Source of the DNA: Vanessa cardui | Taxonomy: Eukaryota; Arthropoda; Insecta; Lepidoptera; Nymphalidae | Direction of reading: 5' to 3' | DNA length: 64,000 nt | Assembly: GCF_905220365.1 (NCBI RefSeq) | Contig: NC_061153.1 | Span: 3,182,001 to 3,246,000 of the forward strand | Part shown: piece by piece, positions 11,165-21,669 of the stretch | How the letters are laid out: the number at the start of each line of letters is the position of its first letter | How positions within the stretch are numbered: position 1 is the stretch's first letter | Program-made: the position numbers and the translations under genes | The notes under the pieces: model-generated | Told to the model about the DNA's origin: nothing | What the model saw: the letters and a program-made list of their open reading frames with translations, nothing else | Database searches by the model: none

Positions 11165-14110
11165 ATGAGTATCAATAATATTGATTTGAATATTGACTCA
11201 GACGATGATAACACTTTTGTATCACTTTCCTCTTCGGCTGACAGTTTTCATAGTACTTACATCCCGCTTTCCTCTTCTCTTGATTCAACCTTCTCTCTTT
11301 TCCCAAAAAATTTTAATGTTGTTCATTTGAATGCGCAGAGTATTCCAGCTCACTATCCTGATCTCTTATCTTCCTTTGCCAACTCTAATATTCACGCTAT
11401 CCTTATCTCCGAAACATTCCTCAAGCCATCTCTTCCTTCTTCCTCCTTCTCATTACCTAACTTTCACCTTATCCGCAATGATCGAACTGGAAAAGGAGGC
11501 GGAGGAGTTGCTATTTATTTACGTAACCACATTCCTTTCACTGTCCTGAATAAATCCGATTCCCAATACTCTGAATCCGCCGAGCACATACTCATTGAGG
11601 TTATATTTGGACACATTAAGGTACTACTCGGTGTTTTTTACAGTCCTTCGCTCCACATAGACTACTTCGACACGTTCGAAAGTCTATTAGAAAATTCCTT
11701 GCCTAATGTTAACCATGCTATTATTATGGGCGACTTCAATACCTGCCTTATCAAAAATGACGCTCGTGCCAAGCGCTTATTGAACATAATTAATAGCTCC
11801 AATCTAAATTTTCTCCCATCCAATGCCACTCATTACTTTCCCAACTGCATCCCAAGCCAACTTGACCTATCCTTTGTTTCATCCTTGGAGCATGTTGAAA
11901 TTCACGGACAACTACCTGCTGAAGCCTTTTCGTACCATGACCTAATATACCTGTCATACAAAGTACGTCCGCCGAAAGTTAAACCCACTGTGGTCATGCG
12001 TCGAAGCTTCAAACATTTTGACAACGAAAAATTTATGCAGGATCTTAGTGGTATCAATTGGGACTCAATTTTAAACGCTTCTACTATCGATGAGAAACTT
12101 GAACTTTTTAACTCCTCTCTAAATGATCTCTTCGATAAACATGCTCCTTTCCGTCCCATCAAGCTCAAACACCTACCTGCACCTTGGTTATCTCAGGACA
12201 TTCGGAAGTTAATGAAGAAGCGTGACAGAGCTAAATCAAAATTTAAATTAAACCCAACTATCGACAACCTCGTGAAATATAAGAGTTTACGTAATCGGTG
12301 CCGTAAAGTATGTAGAGATGCTCAACGTAAATATATACAAGATAAGATTGAGAACAGCAATTCTTCTCAGACCTGGAAATTCCTACAATCTCTAGGTATT
12401 GGACGACAAGCAACCAGGATCCCTCATACTGTTGATCTCAATGCTCTGAACGGATTTTTTGCTAGTACTGTCCTAATGAACAACAGTGATTTAATTAGTA
12501 CTTTGAATCATTTTAGATCCTTGCCTATTCCTAACAGACCCTCTTTTCACTTTTCCCCAATTACTGCTAGTGACGTTAAGGCCAACATCCTTGCAATAAG
12601 ATCCGATGCCACGGGATGTGATGGAATCAACCGTAGAATGATACTTGCTGTGCTAGATTATGTTCTCCCTATATTATTTCACATTTTCAATTTCTCCCTT
12701 GACCATAACGAATTCCCTTCCACTTGGCGTTTAGCTTATATCCTTCCAATTCCCAAAAACAAAAATCCCATATCTTTCTCTCACTTTCGTCCAATATCTA
12801 TTCTTCCATTTCTGTCTAAAGTGTTAGAACGTATTGTCCATCTTCAATTAACAAAGTATCTAGCAGAGTACAATGTACTCTCTGATTTCCAATCAGGATT
12901 TCGGAGAGGTCATAGTACTACTACTGCCCTACTTAAAGTATGCGACGATATGACATGTTAGTATCCTGGCATTATTGGACTTCAGTAATGCGTTCAATAC
13001 GGTTGATTTAGATCTCCTGCTGGCAGTGCTTCGGTCGATTAATATATCTTCCGATGCATGTGAGTGGTTTCGTAGCTACCTGTTTGGTCGTCAGCAATGT
13101 GTACGGATTAATAATAAATTATCCAGCCTCCAATCTCTCTCATCTGGTGTTCCTCAAGGCAGTGTCCTCTCTCCACTTTTATTTTCAATTTTTATTAATA
13201 CTGTATCCCATCTCCTCTCGTCTTCCTTTCATCTTTATGCTGACGACTTGCAGGTCTACGTTTCTGCTCCCTTAACAGGTATTGGAGGCTATTGAGGGCT
13301 ATTGAGAGGCTGAACCAGGAATTGCATAAAATTTGTACTTGGAGCAAGACGTGCGGGCTTCTTGTAAATCCAGATAAATCGCAGGTCATTATTATTGGCA
13401 GCTCCAAACTACTTACTAAAGTTGATTACGCCAACCTACCTGCGATCATCTTTAACAATACGCCTCTGTCACTTAGCAGTTCCGTTAAAAACCTTGGTCT
13501 TCTTATCGATAATACATTATCCTGGACTGTGCAAGTTGCTGAAGTCAGTAGAAAAGTTTTCGCCACATTTCATTTGTTAAAACGTTGGAAACACTTTCTG
13601 CCCATTAAGACTAAAATCACGTTATGTCAAACTCTTCTACTTCCTATTTTGGACTACGCAGATTGTTGTTACACAAACATTACTGAGGACCAACTCAATA
13701 AGCTAGAAAGGTTACAGAACGTTTGCATCAAATTCATCTTTGGTCTACGGAAATTTGATCACGTCTCCGAATATCGGGCGCAACTTAAGTGGCTTACTAT
13801 TCGACATCGTCGCAACTTGCACATGTTATCCCTTCTTTACTCTATCCTCTACAATCCTCTTCTTCCCGCGTATTTGAAGGAACGGTTCTGTTTTGTGGGT
13901 ACTGACGTCAGCTATCCACATGAACTGCGATCACGCTCTGACAACAAACTGTCACTGCCGGTCGCTCATACCCACTTCTATAGCGAATCCTTTACGATGA
14001 CAGCTGCAAAGCTATGGAATACGCTCCCTGCCGAAATTCGTCAATCTGAGTCAATTTATATATTTAAAAATAGGTTACATAAGTATTATTTATCTATTCA
14101 ATCTGCGTAA
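11165..14110 (+). pseudogene. LINE ORF2 (endonuclease-reverse transcriptase), two lesions
   Basis: Start chosen at MSINNIDLNIDSDDD, matching the acidic leader of the other copies. The endonuclease carries VVHLNAQSIPAHYPDLL, RNDRTGKGGGG, MGDFNTC and YHDL. The reverse transcriptase carries RPISILPFLSK, FQSGFRRGHSTTTAL, LDFSNAFNTVD, GVPQGSVLSPLL and YADD. Lesion one is a short out-of-frame deletion near 12955 that leaves a stop at 12961, relative to the DDVRFAMDQKHV stretch of copy 1. Lesion two is a tandem duplication of GGCTATTGAG at 13287-13306 that shifts the frame. Downstream sequence is open to 14110. Confidence 0.9.
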
Positions 14111-14410
14111 ATACTATTTCCTATATTATCATACTATTAGTATTTATTTATTAAGTATTATATTTTATGTACGTAAGTTTTATTATTATTATTTTTTTTA
14201 TTATATGTTTAGTATAACTTTCTGCTATATATATAATTTTATTTATATAATTATTTGGTATATATAATACATATGTATTTATTAAACTTATATATATGTA
14301 TTTTGTTATATATTATTTGTATTATTTAAAAATTAATTTTTAGCTGTTTAAGAATAAAACATGCTTGTTTGCACCATCCCGTTTCCCACAGACAAATTCT
14401 TACTCTAAAG

Positions 14411-14449
14411 GGTTGTCTGTAAGAGATTGCTTTAAGCAATAAGACCGCC
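14411..14449 (+). other. Conserved LINE 3' UTR stem-loop (copy 4)
   Basis: GGTTGTCTGTAAGAG, stem ATTGCTt/tAAGCAAT, then AAGACCGCC. The stem differs from the copies at 3161 and 27867 by paired changes that keep complementarity. Confidence 0.7.
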
Positions 14450-15958
14450 TTTGCACGCTTCTCTTTTTGTTATGTTCTTGTAATGTTATGTACACTGTAT
14501 CTTTTGCTTTTTGTGTGCAATAAAGTATCTATCTATCTATCTATCTATCTTTTACCTACTTCTTCATGTAAATCATATTTATAAAATATTGTGTTAGGAA
14601 AATCTGCTTTCACTACAATCTCACGGACTTGACTCCACTTTACATTTCCATTATCTACGTTTTTAGACCACTTTAAACTTTCCAAACAATTTTTAAAATC
14701 GTAAATCATGTTTTGTGTTACTTCTATTACATCATAAGGATCTCCGGATGTTTTGCACCATCGAACAAGAGTATACCATTCTTCAGGACTGTAAATAAAT
14801 TTTCTTTTTGATGACTTTTCTATCAGAGCGTGGACGCTGTCCCCTTCTTGCTGAGTGTGGCCTTTTTCTAAAAACCTATGACAGATATCAATGTTGAAGT
14901 TTGATGAACTGTATAGATATACATAAAAAATACAGCTCTGTTTCTATTTTGACCTCCACAATTATCCGACCAAAGACGGACATCCTTAATTCCTTTGCTG
15001 GCAGAATTTTCAATAAAATGAAAGAGACAACTAGCCACTTCATTCGACCCTCTTTTAGCAGTAGTTTCAGGCCACATGTAACATATCCCCTTTTTTAAAA
15101 CATATTTCAAATACTGTAAAATTAAAGATAGATAGTTTGCGTTTATAATAAAAGGAACTTGTTTCACCATGAGGAGTAGACAAAATTTTTTGGAAATCAA
15201 ATGTTGCAGAAGTTACAGTTTCCGGATGTGCAGTGGCTTGGATTTTATCTTGTTTCTTTAAGGACCTTGCAATCGTTTTATTTTGTAAATGTTTGTGATA
15301 TTCATCGACGTTTTGAGCATCAAGACCATTTTTGAATGTAGTACACACATCACATTGATCTTTTTTGGGTATGAAAAAGCATATGTTCATTTCCTTATTA
15401 ACGATGTCTCGATATTGGCGTACAGTCTTTACCCTTTCCACAACATTAGTCTCTTCTGCCCATGCCTGATATAGTTTATACATTATGGAAAAATTCAAGT
15501 CTCTAGACAGATACAGTTTATTTGAGTCTTTCCTTATATAGTGAGATTCTACAGGTTTGAATGATTTTACGTGATCACAGACTGCTTGGATTACAGCGGC
15601 TGTGTTTATCTTATTATTTTTATCATGATGACCTCTTAGATCTTTTGAACAGTTTCCAGTGTTCATATCATATTTATCCAGAGCGCTCAATATGAATTGA
15701 TTACTTATAGATAAAGTGTTTTTGAACATTGTTTTGCAAACTTTTGTACTGCTGGGGATAGATTTGTTTAAATTAACTGGAAGTGTATAAGTCACACTGA
15801 AATGGCGCTTTGAATCGTTATCAGTGGATATTCTTTTTTTTTGTATAACGCTTGGTATATTTGCCGATGAAATGAAAATTGCTTTTCATGATCAGAAAGA
15901 CCCCAAAATCGATCGAAAATATTTTTTCTTTCTTGAGAAGATATCTTCGAACTACAAT

Positions 15959-16205
15959 TTTTTTTTTTTTTTTTATAAATATGAGACAACATCACATACA
16001 TTACTCTGATCCCAATGTAAGTAGCTAAAGCACTTGTGTTATGGAAGATCAGAAGTAACGACGGTACCACAAACACCCAGACCCAAGACAACATAGAAAA
16101 CTAATTGTAATCTACATCGACTCGGCCGGGAATCGAACCCGGGACCTCAGAGTGGCGTACCCATGAAAACCGGTGTACACACCACTCGACCATGGAGGTC
16201 GTCGT
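15959..16205 (-). mobile_element. tRNA-derived SINE (lepidopteran, Metulj-like)
   Basis: On the minus strand the head near 16205-16110 contains a pol III A box TGGTCGAGTGG (16192-16182) and a B box GGTTCGATTCC (16139-16129), both matching consensus. The body follows (GGTACCGTCGTTACTTCTG, then CACAAGTGCTTTAGC) and a poly(A) run at about 15974-15959. It is non-coding and mobilised by a LINE in trans. It sits inside the transposase-like gene. I recall the body sequence from lepidopteran SINEs; the family name is tentative. No clear target-site duplication was found. Confidence 0.8.
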
Positions 16206-16223
16206 AATTAAATTTACGGGATT

Positions 16224-17087
16224 GCATTAGAAATTTGCATCCCGAATTTAAGGTTGGGGAAGGGGTGGGGGGTAAGGGGGGTGGTGTAGTACCTACACCA
16301 CCACTCCCCCCGCGCGGAAATCATTAGTTTTTTTTTTTCAATTTTTAAATTTCAATACTAAAATCATCAGAATTCGTACTGTTAGTTAAATTTTAGTAGG
16401 GGAGAGATATAAAATTCCAATTATTGGTATTCAATGTGATTTCTGGCGCTGCGCCGGCCGCTGCCGCGGCACGCTCGCTTCGCTCGCTCGGCTTGCGCAG
16501 CGTTTGGTCATAAAATCTAACCTAACCTAACCTATCCTTAGCTACTATAACTATCTACTATTTTTGTTGCCGGAGTGGCTTCGCCACTCCTGTGCCCCTC
16601 ACAGCTGTTAATCTTGGGTGAAAAATAGAAACAACAATAGGTATATTTTAGAAATTTATAAGAACCATTTATCTGTATATATACTTGACTACATTTAATA
16701 ATGCGATAAATGGATCTTTTTTATATTTTATGTTATATTGTATTCTATTATCATGTTCGTAAAATCTTCTGGGTGATTATTATTTTCTTTACAAAAGAAT
16801 CACTACACTACAACATTAAATTAAATTTTTACACGTTTATTTTTACTATAAATTAATATAGTATTTGTTAAAATATAATACAGAAAAAAGCTAACAAACA
16901 TAAAAATAATGATTTAAGGTTAATTATAATGTAAAATATCGATCCGTTACTCGTAACTTTAAACGCACATTAAAAAAAAAACTATGGGTTTCCGCGGGTT
17001 GGGAGTGGTAAATTTCGAGAGAGGGGAGCAACCCCTTTAAGAAACAACCCCTACTATCATCAAATTCGGGATGCGAATTTCTAATGC
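16224..17087. mobile_element. MITE-like non-autonomous DNA transposon
   Basis: Terminal inverted repeats of 26 bp with one mismatch are seen at 16224-16249 and 17062-17087 (GCATTAGAAATTYGCATCCC core). Weaker similarity (AAATTT...) extends outward by about 12 bp. The inside is non-coding: a G-rich stretch near 16255-16290, a GC-rich block of GCTCGCTTCGCTCGCTCGG near 16469, three telomere-like CCTAA units (16518-16533) and AT-rich sequence. It interrupts the transposase-like gene after PPCDVW. No transposase was found and the target-site duplication is unresolved, so the superfamily is unknown. Confidence 0.65.
16518..16533. repeat. Short telomere-like (CCTAA)n run
   Basis: TAACCTAACCTAACCT, three units of the insect telomere repeat, lies inside the MITE-like element. 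Confidence 0.7.
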
Positions 17088-17894
17088 CGACCCAAATTTC
17101 CAAACATCACATGGTGGTTTTAGATATTTAGCTGGTTGTATTTTACCATTTCTTGACAAGTGCTGTTTACCAGAATTCAACAATAATTTTCGTCTGGTAT
17201 CAATCCATTTATCTTTGTTCCTTAATCTCTTCTTTTTAGATCTATCAATGCTAAACTGACGTCTCCTTCTCCCATTTCTACTAGAGGGCGTAGAACACTC
17301 ACTTGATGCATCAGCTGCAGAAGAAGCATCCGTGGTAGTTATTATAGGAGAGTGACAATTATCTATTTGTGTGACGGATATTCTTTCAATGTTGTCGTCA
17401 TCAATACCACATACATTAATTACCTCAGAACAAAAATGAGGAGGGTTCGAGGTAGATGCAGAGGAAGACGTCATTGGCACGATTCGGTCAGCTTGAAGCT
17501 TACTTTTATCTAAACCTGAGACGCCAAGATCGTCAATAAGTTCATTCAATTCATCATTACCTAAAGGACAATGTTTATCGAAAAATTCAATACTTATATT
17601 AGGTAAACTATCATTATTACCATCTTGCAAATTTGAAGGTATATTTTCTGTAAGCCAAAACAACAAATATGTAGCACATTGAAATAAAAACTTCACAAAA
17701 ATATTAAAAACATGAACAAAATTATGTTAAGTAAATCATAAAATCTACAAAAACAGCGATGTAAAAAGAGACAAATGGCAGATGGTCGTCTATGCGCCGG
17801 TACTTTAAAAAAAATAAACAATTTAATTCGAACAACAACAAAAATTAAAGTTATAACTTAAAAACATATTAAACTAAATTACATTAATACATAC

Positions 17895-18015
17895 CATTAT
17901 CTATTTCACGGTTATTTCGTTTCGTTAGTTTTAACAGCTCTTCTGTTTCGGTAATATTTAATTGTTTTCTTGTTTTTCCTAATTGCAATAACAACTTACG
18001 TCGTTCTTTATTCAT
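17895..18015 (-). other. First coding exon of the split transposase-like gene
   Basis: ATG at 18015-18013; the product begins MNKERRKLLLQLGKTRKQL and is short, helical and basic. It ends in GATAATG before GTATGT. Joining at the acceptor 17648/17647 keeps the frame exactly (a G left over from exon 1 completes GAA). Confidence 0.65.
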
Positions 18016-18450
18016 TTTGAAGTATTTTATTTATACACTCAATTGAAAACTACCAAAGAAGCACGAAATATAACTAATATCACACTGTCACTAAATGTCA
18101 ATTTGTCAATGACACAGATGACAATTGACAACTGACATAAACTGTAGACTTTTATTATTTGTTTATTTTATGTAAATAAAGCGATAGGAAGGTAAATTAA
18201 AAAATAAGTTAATTATAACAACACAAAATTGAAAAGAATAAAGATTGAATGCTAAGATATACCTCACTAATTAAGCCATCGAAGTGATATACCATAAAAA
18301 GATTATAATGATTAAATGTTACCTGCATAATTATATCCACGACGAGTAAAGCATAGAACGGATTATTTATTTTTAATTATCCTTTTGGATCTGGTGGCCT
18401 GTGCTATTTGCGATCCCTTTATGTTGGGGTTCACACCCACTCCAGATGAC
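18016..18450. other. Intergenic, nothing identified
   Basis: Sequence upstream of the split transposase-like gene. It may contain that gene's promoter or the end of the parent transposon, but I found no matching inverted terminus. Confidence 0.4.
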
Positions 18451-18452
18451 GA

Positions 18453-18742
18453 AGATTTTTTTTTTTTATGTTATAGGTTGGCGGGCGAGCATATGGGCCA
18501 CCTGATGGTAAGTGGTCACCATCACCCATAGACAATGACGTTGTAAGAAATATTAACTATTCCTTACAACCTTGGGAACTAAGATGTTATATCCCTTGTG
18601 CCTGTAGTTACACTGGCTCACTCACCCTTCAAACCGGAACACAACAATACTGAGTACTGCTATTTGGCGGTAGAATAACTGATGAGTGGGTGGTACCTAC
18701 CCAGACGGGCTTGCACAAAGCCCTACCACCAAGTAAAATTGC
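18453..18742 (-). mobile_element. 3' end of a 5'-truncated LINE or related SINE
   Basis: The minus strand reads TTTACTTGGTGGTAGGGC, then GGGTAGGTACCACCCACTCA and CATCAGGTGGCCCATATGC, ending in poly(A) at about 18467-18454. I recall this as a very common lepidopteran non-LTR 3' end. It has no coding capacity. It abuts the end of the minus-strand ORF1 at 18745. Confidence 0.7.
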
Positions 18743-18744
18743 CC

Positions 18745-19398
18745 TTAAACCTGGGTATTTGTGACAATTTCAAGCTCACTCATTGTAGTAATTTGATGAC
18801 GATTACCATTTGGAGCAATAATTAATATACTGCCATCTTTTGTCCAGCACTTATTCACACCAAACTTGTGCCGTGCAGCTATGAAGACATTATGACGTTC
18901 CTTAGTTAAAAATTCAGAAATAGTTATTCCGGTATTTTTAAGATTGGTTTTTGCAAACCACACACTATTCCGTATAGTTGACTCTCTGAATTTTAAAAGT
19001 ATGGCTCGTGGCTTAACTGTAGCAGTGGATCCTAAGCGGTGGCATCGACTTACAGAGTCAACGGAGAGATCGGGCATTTTAAGATGACTTGAGAGTTCCT
19101 TGACTACGACTGCAGCAGTATCTTCTTTCTTGGACTCTTGAATACCGTGCACTAAAAGTATTTTTCTTCTGCTTCTCATATCCAACTGATCACATTTTCT
19201 TAAGAGAAGATCAACTTGTAGCTGAAGAGACTCCAATGAAGATAACACAAAGGAACGGAAAATGTTGAATTGCGAAACCAAGTTGGATGTCGGGCTTGTT
19301 GCTGGGATGGATGCACTCTGCAAACTCTTTTGAAACTCCGTCATTTGATTGTTGAAGTGCTCAGATATCAATTCAATTGAGTGTTTTATAGACTCCAT
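18745..19398 (-). CDS. Family-1 LINE ORF1 protein (isolated copy)
   Basis: About 217 residues from MESIKHS. The order matches the ORF1 at 9515-10273: helical N-terminus (ISEHFNNQMTEFQKSL), SASIPATSPTSN, a basic MRSRRKILLVHGIQES strand, SRCHRLGS, ITISEFLTKERHNVF and NKCWTKDGS. It is likely a coiled-coil RNA-binding protein. The C-terminal 30 or so residues of the longer homologue are missing because the LINE/SINE tail at 18453-18742 replaces them. No ORF2 follows, so this is an orphan fragment. Confidence 0.75.
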   Translation of the reverse strand: MESIKHSIELISEHFNNQMTEFQKSLQSASIPATSPTSNLVSQFNIFRSFVLSSLESLQLQVDLLLRKCDQLDMRSRRKILLVHGIQESKKEDTAAVVVKELSSHLKMPDLSVDSVSRCHRLGSTATVKPRAILLKFRESTIRNSVWFAKTNLKNTGITISEFLTKERHNVFIAARHKFGVNKCWTKDGSILIIAPNGNRHQITTMSELEIVTNTQV

Positions 19399-19886
19399 AT
19401 TTGAGATGTTGTATTGTGGCAAGGAAATAGTTTTGTTGTGTGGAAATATATTGTATGTAAACTGTAGGATTACACATATTACAATTATATCTTGTTTTAC
19501 TATTTTGTTTAAGCAATTTAATTATATTATGATAATTGAATTATATTATTTTACATTATTATCATTTATTTTCAATGTAATTAAATAATATATTAGCATG
19601 CCATTTAAAAATAAATGTTATATTTAGACTCACCTTGCGTTTGATTCATATTTGTAATATATTGGAAATAAATTAATATTTATTACTCATTTCTTCTTCA
19701 CATGTTAACGCAAAAAAATATTAACTTTTTCTAAGGCAATTCTCAAGAAAATATGTTAGTTTAAAATACGGCTAATTAAAGATAAATTTGACCGCAGAAT
19801 TCAGTTTCGTTGCTTTTTAATGTTCTAAGAGACTCCCATAACCGTTGTAGCTAGTTTTCAAGCATCCCCAGTATTTGGTATCCAAA
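19399..19886. other. AT-rich sequence 5' of the orphan ORF1
   Basis: Probably 5' UTR and flank of the minus-strand LINE fragment. No genes recognised. Confidence 0.4.
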
Positions 19887-19939
19887 TTCGTGCTAAGGGC
19901 TGACACACATGACAGATGTGCGTCAGCCCTTAGCACGAA
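19887..19939. repeat. Strong hairpin with 18-bp perfect arms
   Basis: The left arm TTCGTGCTAAGGGCTGAC (19887-19904) pairs perfectly with GTCAGCCCTTAGCACGAA (19922-19939). After one mismatch the loop itself pairs again (CACAT/ATGTG). It lies shortly upstream of the CR1-like LINE at about 20 kb. Confidence 0.85.
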
Positions 19940-20305
19940 GACGAAAAAAAAAGTTCAGAGGGAGCTGACAGCGGTGACAGTTTTTTGCTACGATATAATA
20001 TTTAATAATTAGAGAAAAATAATAAAACAAGTAATTGCGATATAAAAACTTTATTAAACCCATATACAGTGTATCTTAAACTAGTGACAGTGTTATTAGA
20101 AACTATTTATATAGGGAAGTGTTATAAATTAACATCTAATAGCACGAAGTGACGGTCAGCTGTTTGCGTACCCACCTTATGCAAAGTGTAGCAGCTCACG
20201 TATAGTTTTTGCACTATTCCTACGTTCACTAACAATTTTTCCTTAATAATAACTTTATAATTGGCGTCTAAAAACAAAACACGGTAACTGGATTAACACA
20301 GTAAA

Positions 20306-21307
20306 ATGGCAAACAAATGTAATAGCTGTGGAAAGTTCCTTGCGTTGGCTGATACGGTAAAATGTGTTCGCTGTTCCTTTTTATTTCATCGGACTTGTGC
20401 CGTCAATAAAAGCCCCGATTCTAAGGCACCGAAATGGATATGCAAGAGCTGTAAGCCGAAGCCATGCTCACCTGCCTCGGTCACTGCCTCGATATCCATG
20501 AGTGGGACAAATGAGCCAGACACTGATTCCCCGTTATTGCTGACACTCAAGGAGGACGCAGAAGTTGCCAATACACTGTTGGAGCAAATCAAATTGCTAC
20601 GCAATGAGCTGGTGGCGGTGACACATGAGGTGTCTTCCTTTCGACAGGAACTCATGTATCTAAAAAATACAATGTCGGAAGTAGGCAAGCGAGTCGACAG
20701 CATAGAGATACGACTGTCTCGGCTTGAGGAGACATCCACGTCGAATCCGAATACCGGCCTCCTGGAGGAAATTGCGCATCTGAAGTCCGAGCTAAATGAC
20801 CGTGATCAATCGTGCTTGACAAATGACGTCGAGATAACAGGCATAACGGAACGAGCAGGAGAGAATTTGCCGCATATTTTGGGGCTCGTAGCTTGCAAAA
20901 TAGGCGTGCAAATTGATGAGAAGGATGTTGTTTACGTCGAACGCTCCGGCCCGCGACCGGCTCACGTGGAGAACAGTGAACGACTAAGGCCGCGCCCCAT
21001 AGTCGTACGGCTGGCGCGTCGCGCGCTCCGCGAACAACTACTGCGCGCCGCACGCGTGCGCCGCGGGGCGGATTCATCGGGCTTCGAAATAGATAAGGAA
21101 CCGAAGCGATTCTACATCAACGAGCGGCTGACGCAAGCAAACCGGTTCCTTTTCTTTAAAGCAAGGGAGAAGGGCCATAAGAACGGCTGGCGTTATGTAT
21201 GGACCCGCGGGGGACGTATATATGCACGGCGTAGCAAGGAAACAGCAGCACACAGGATACGCTCGGAGGATGACTTAATGACGGTTTTTGGTCAAACGTC
21301 TATTTGA
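20306..21307 (+). CDS. LINE ORF1 protein with PHD finger and coiled coil
   Basis: An intact 333-residue protein. Residues 5-50 form a PHD-type finger (CNSCGKF, CVRCSFLFHRTC, WICKSC). A strongly helical coiled coil spans about residues 75-160 (LLEQIKLLRNELVAVTHEV, then RVDSIEIRLSRLEE). The C-terminal half is basic and resembles the nucleic-acid-binding domain of the ORF1 at 6088-7074 (PIVVRLARRALREQLL, RFYINERLTQANRFLFFKAR). It probably binds element RNA. Codon use is more GC-rich than in the flanking LINE sequence, notably in residues 210-260 where CGC codons cluster. Confidence 0.8.
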   Translation: MANKCNSCGKFLALADTVKCVRCSFLFHRTCAVNKSPDSKAPKWICKSCKPKPCSPASVTASISMSGTNEPDTDSPLLLTLKEDAEVANTLLEQIKLLRNELVAVTHEVSSFRQELMYLKNTMSEVGKRVDSIEIRLSRLEETSTSNPNTGLLEEIAHLKSELNDRDQSCLTNDVEITGITERAGENLPHILGLVACKIGVQIDEKDVVYVERSGPRPAHVENSERLRPRPIVVRLARRALREQLLRAARVRRGADSSGFEIDKEPKRFYINERLTQANRFLFFKAREKGHKNGWRYVWTRGGRIYARRSKETAAHRIRSEDDLMTVFGQTSI

Positions 21308-21669
21308 GTTTTAAATTTAACTATTTGTTTATGGACTCACAAATATTGTTTTTTGTTTTTTTAATTAGTTACTTTAACTACTTAAAAGCAATATTAAGTA
21401 TAGACACTTTTTCTGTGCATTGGTTTAGGTACAGCTTGTATTATATTTTTCTTGGAATTAAATTCGAAAACTTTTTAAAACGCGTAACATCTAATATAAA
21501 ATCAATAACAATAAAATTTAATCTATCTGCAATAATTCAAAGTAATGTTGTTATAGTCTGCTTTAAAATTTATGTTGAAACTTGTTCCTGCATATTGCAT
21601 TCAATTTGCCATCAAGTAATTACACATATTAATTTGCTCAGATACAAGTATATGCCGGGTATGGGTTGA
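21308..21669 (+). other. ORF1-ORF2 junction with missing endonuclease
   Basis: An open frame (121 codons) is present but is hydrophobic, AT-driven translation without endonuclease motifs. ORF2 homology starts abruptly near 21670 after the place where the endonuclease SDH motif would lie, so most of the endonuclease has been lost. Confidence 0.5.

Larger units (their letters stand above)
9430..14550 (+). mobile_element. Near full-length family-1 LINE (copy 4)
   Basis: A two-ORF non-LTR element: ORF1 (9515-10273), an inter-ORF region of about 890 bp, ORF2 (11165-14110, broken), a 3' UTR with the conserved stem-loop (14411-14449), AATAAAG near 14519 and a (TCTA)n tail at about 14528-14550. The tail joins the coding sequence of a minus-strand transposase-like gene, whose C-terminal end reappears at 9326, so the element sits inside that gene. 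The exact 5' end (about 9430) and target-site duplication are not resolved. Confidence 0.85.
9075..18015 (-). pseudogene. Intron-containing transposase-like gene split by three insertions
   Basis: An uncharacterised arthropod repeat protein, possibly a DDE-type transposase. Exon 1 is 18015-17895 (MNKERRKLL..., 40 codons plus one base, ending at donor GTATGT). The intron is 17894-17648 (acceptor TTGGCTTACAG). Exon 2 continues in frame from 17647 (ENIPSNLQDG) through an acidic and then a basic region (KDKWIDTRRKLLL) to PPCDVW near 17100, where a MITE-like element interrupts. Beyond it and a SINE, coding resumes near 15957 (CSSKISSQERK) and runs to about 14557, with CDVCTTFKNG, a candidate catalytic FDFQKIL, ICYMWPE and WSDNCGGQNRNR. 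Frameshifts lie near 15838 (A run), 15095 (A/G run) and 14920. A LINE then splits off the C-terminus (9326-9075). Confidence 0.65.

Noticed and set aside
16110..16205. A tRNA gene (A and B boxes and a tRNA-like fold on the minus strand)
   Set aside because: It is followed by a SINE body and poly(A), so it is the tRNA-derived head of a SINE.
18745..18760. Target-site duplications for the SINE, MITE and LINE-tail insertions
   Set aside because: I looked at the flanks by eye and found no convincing direct repeats.
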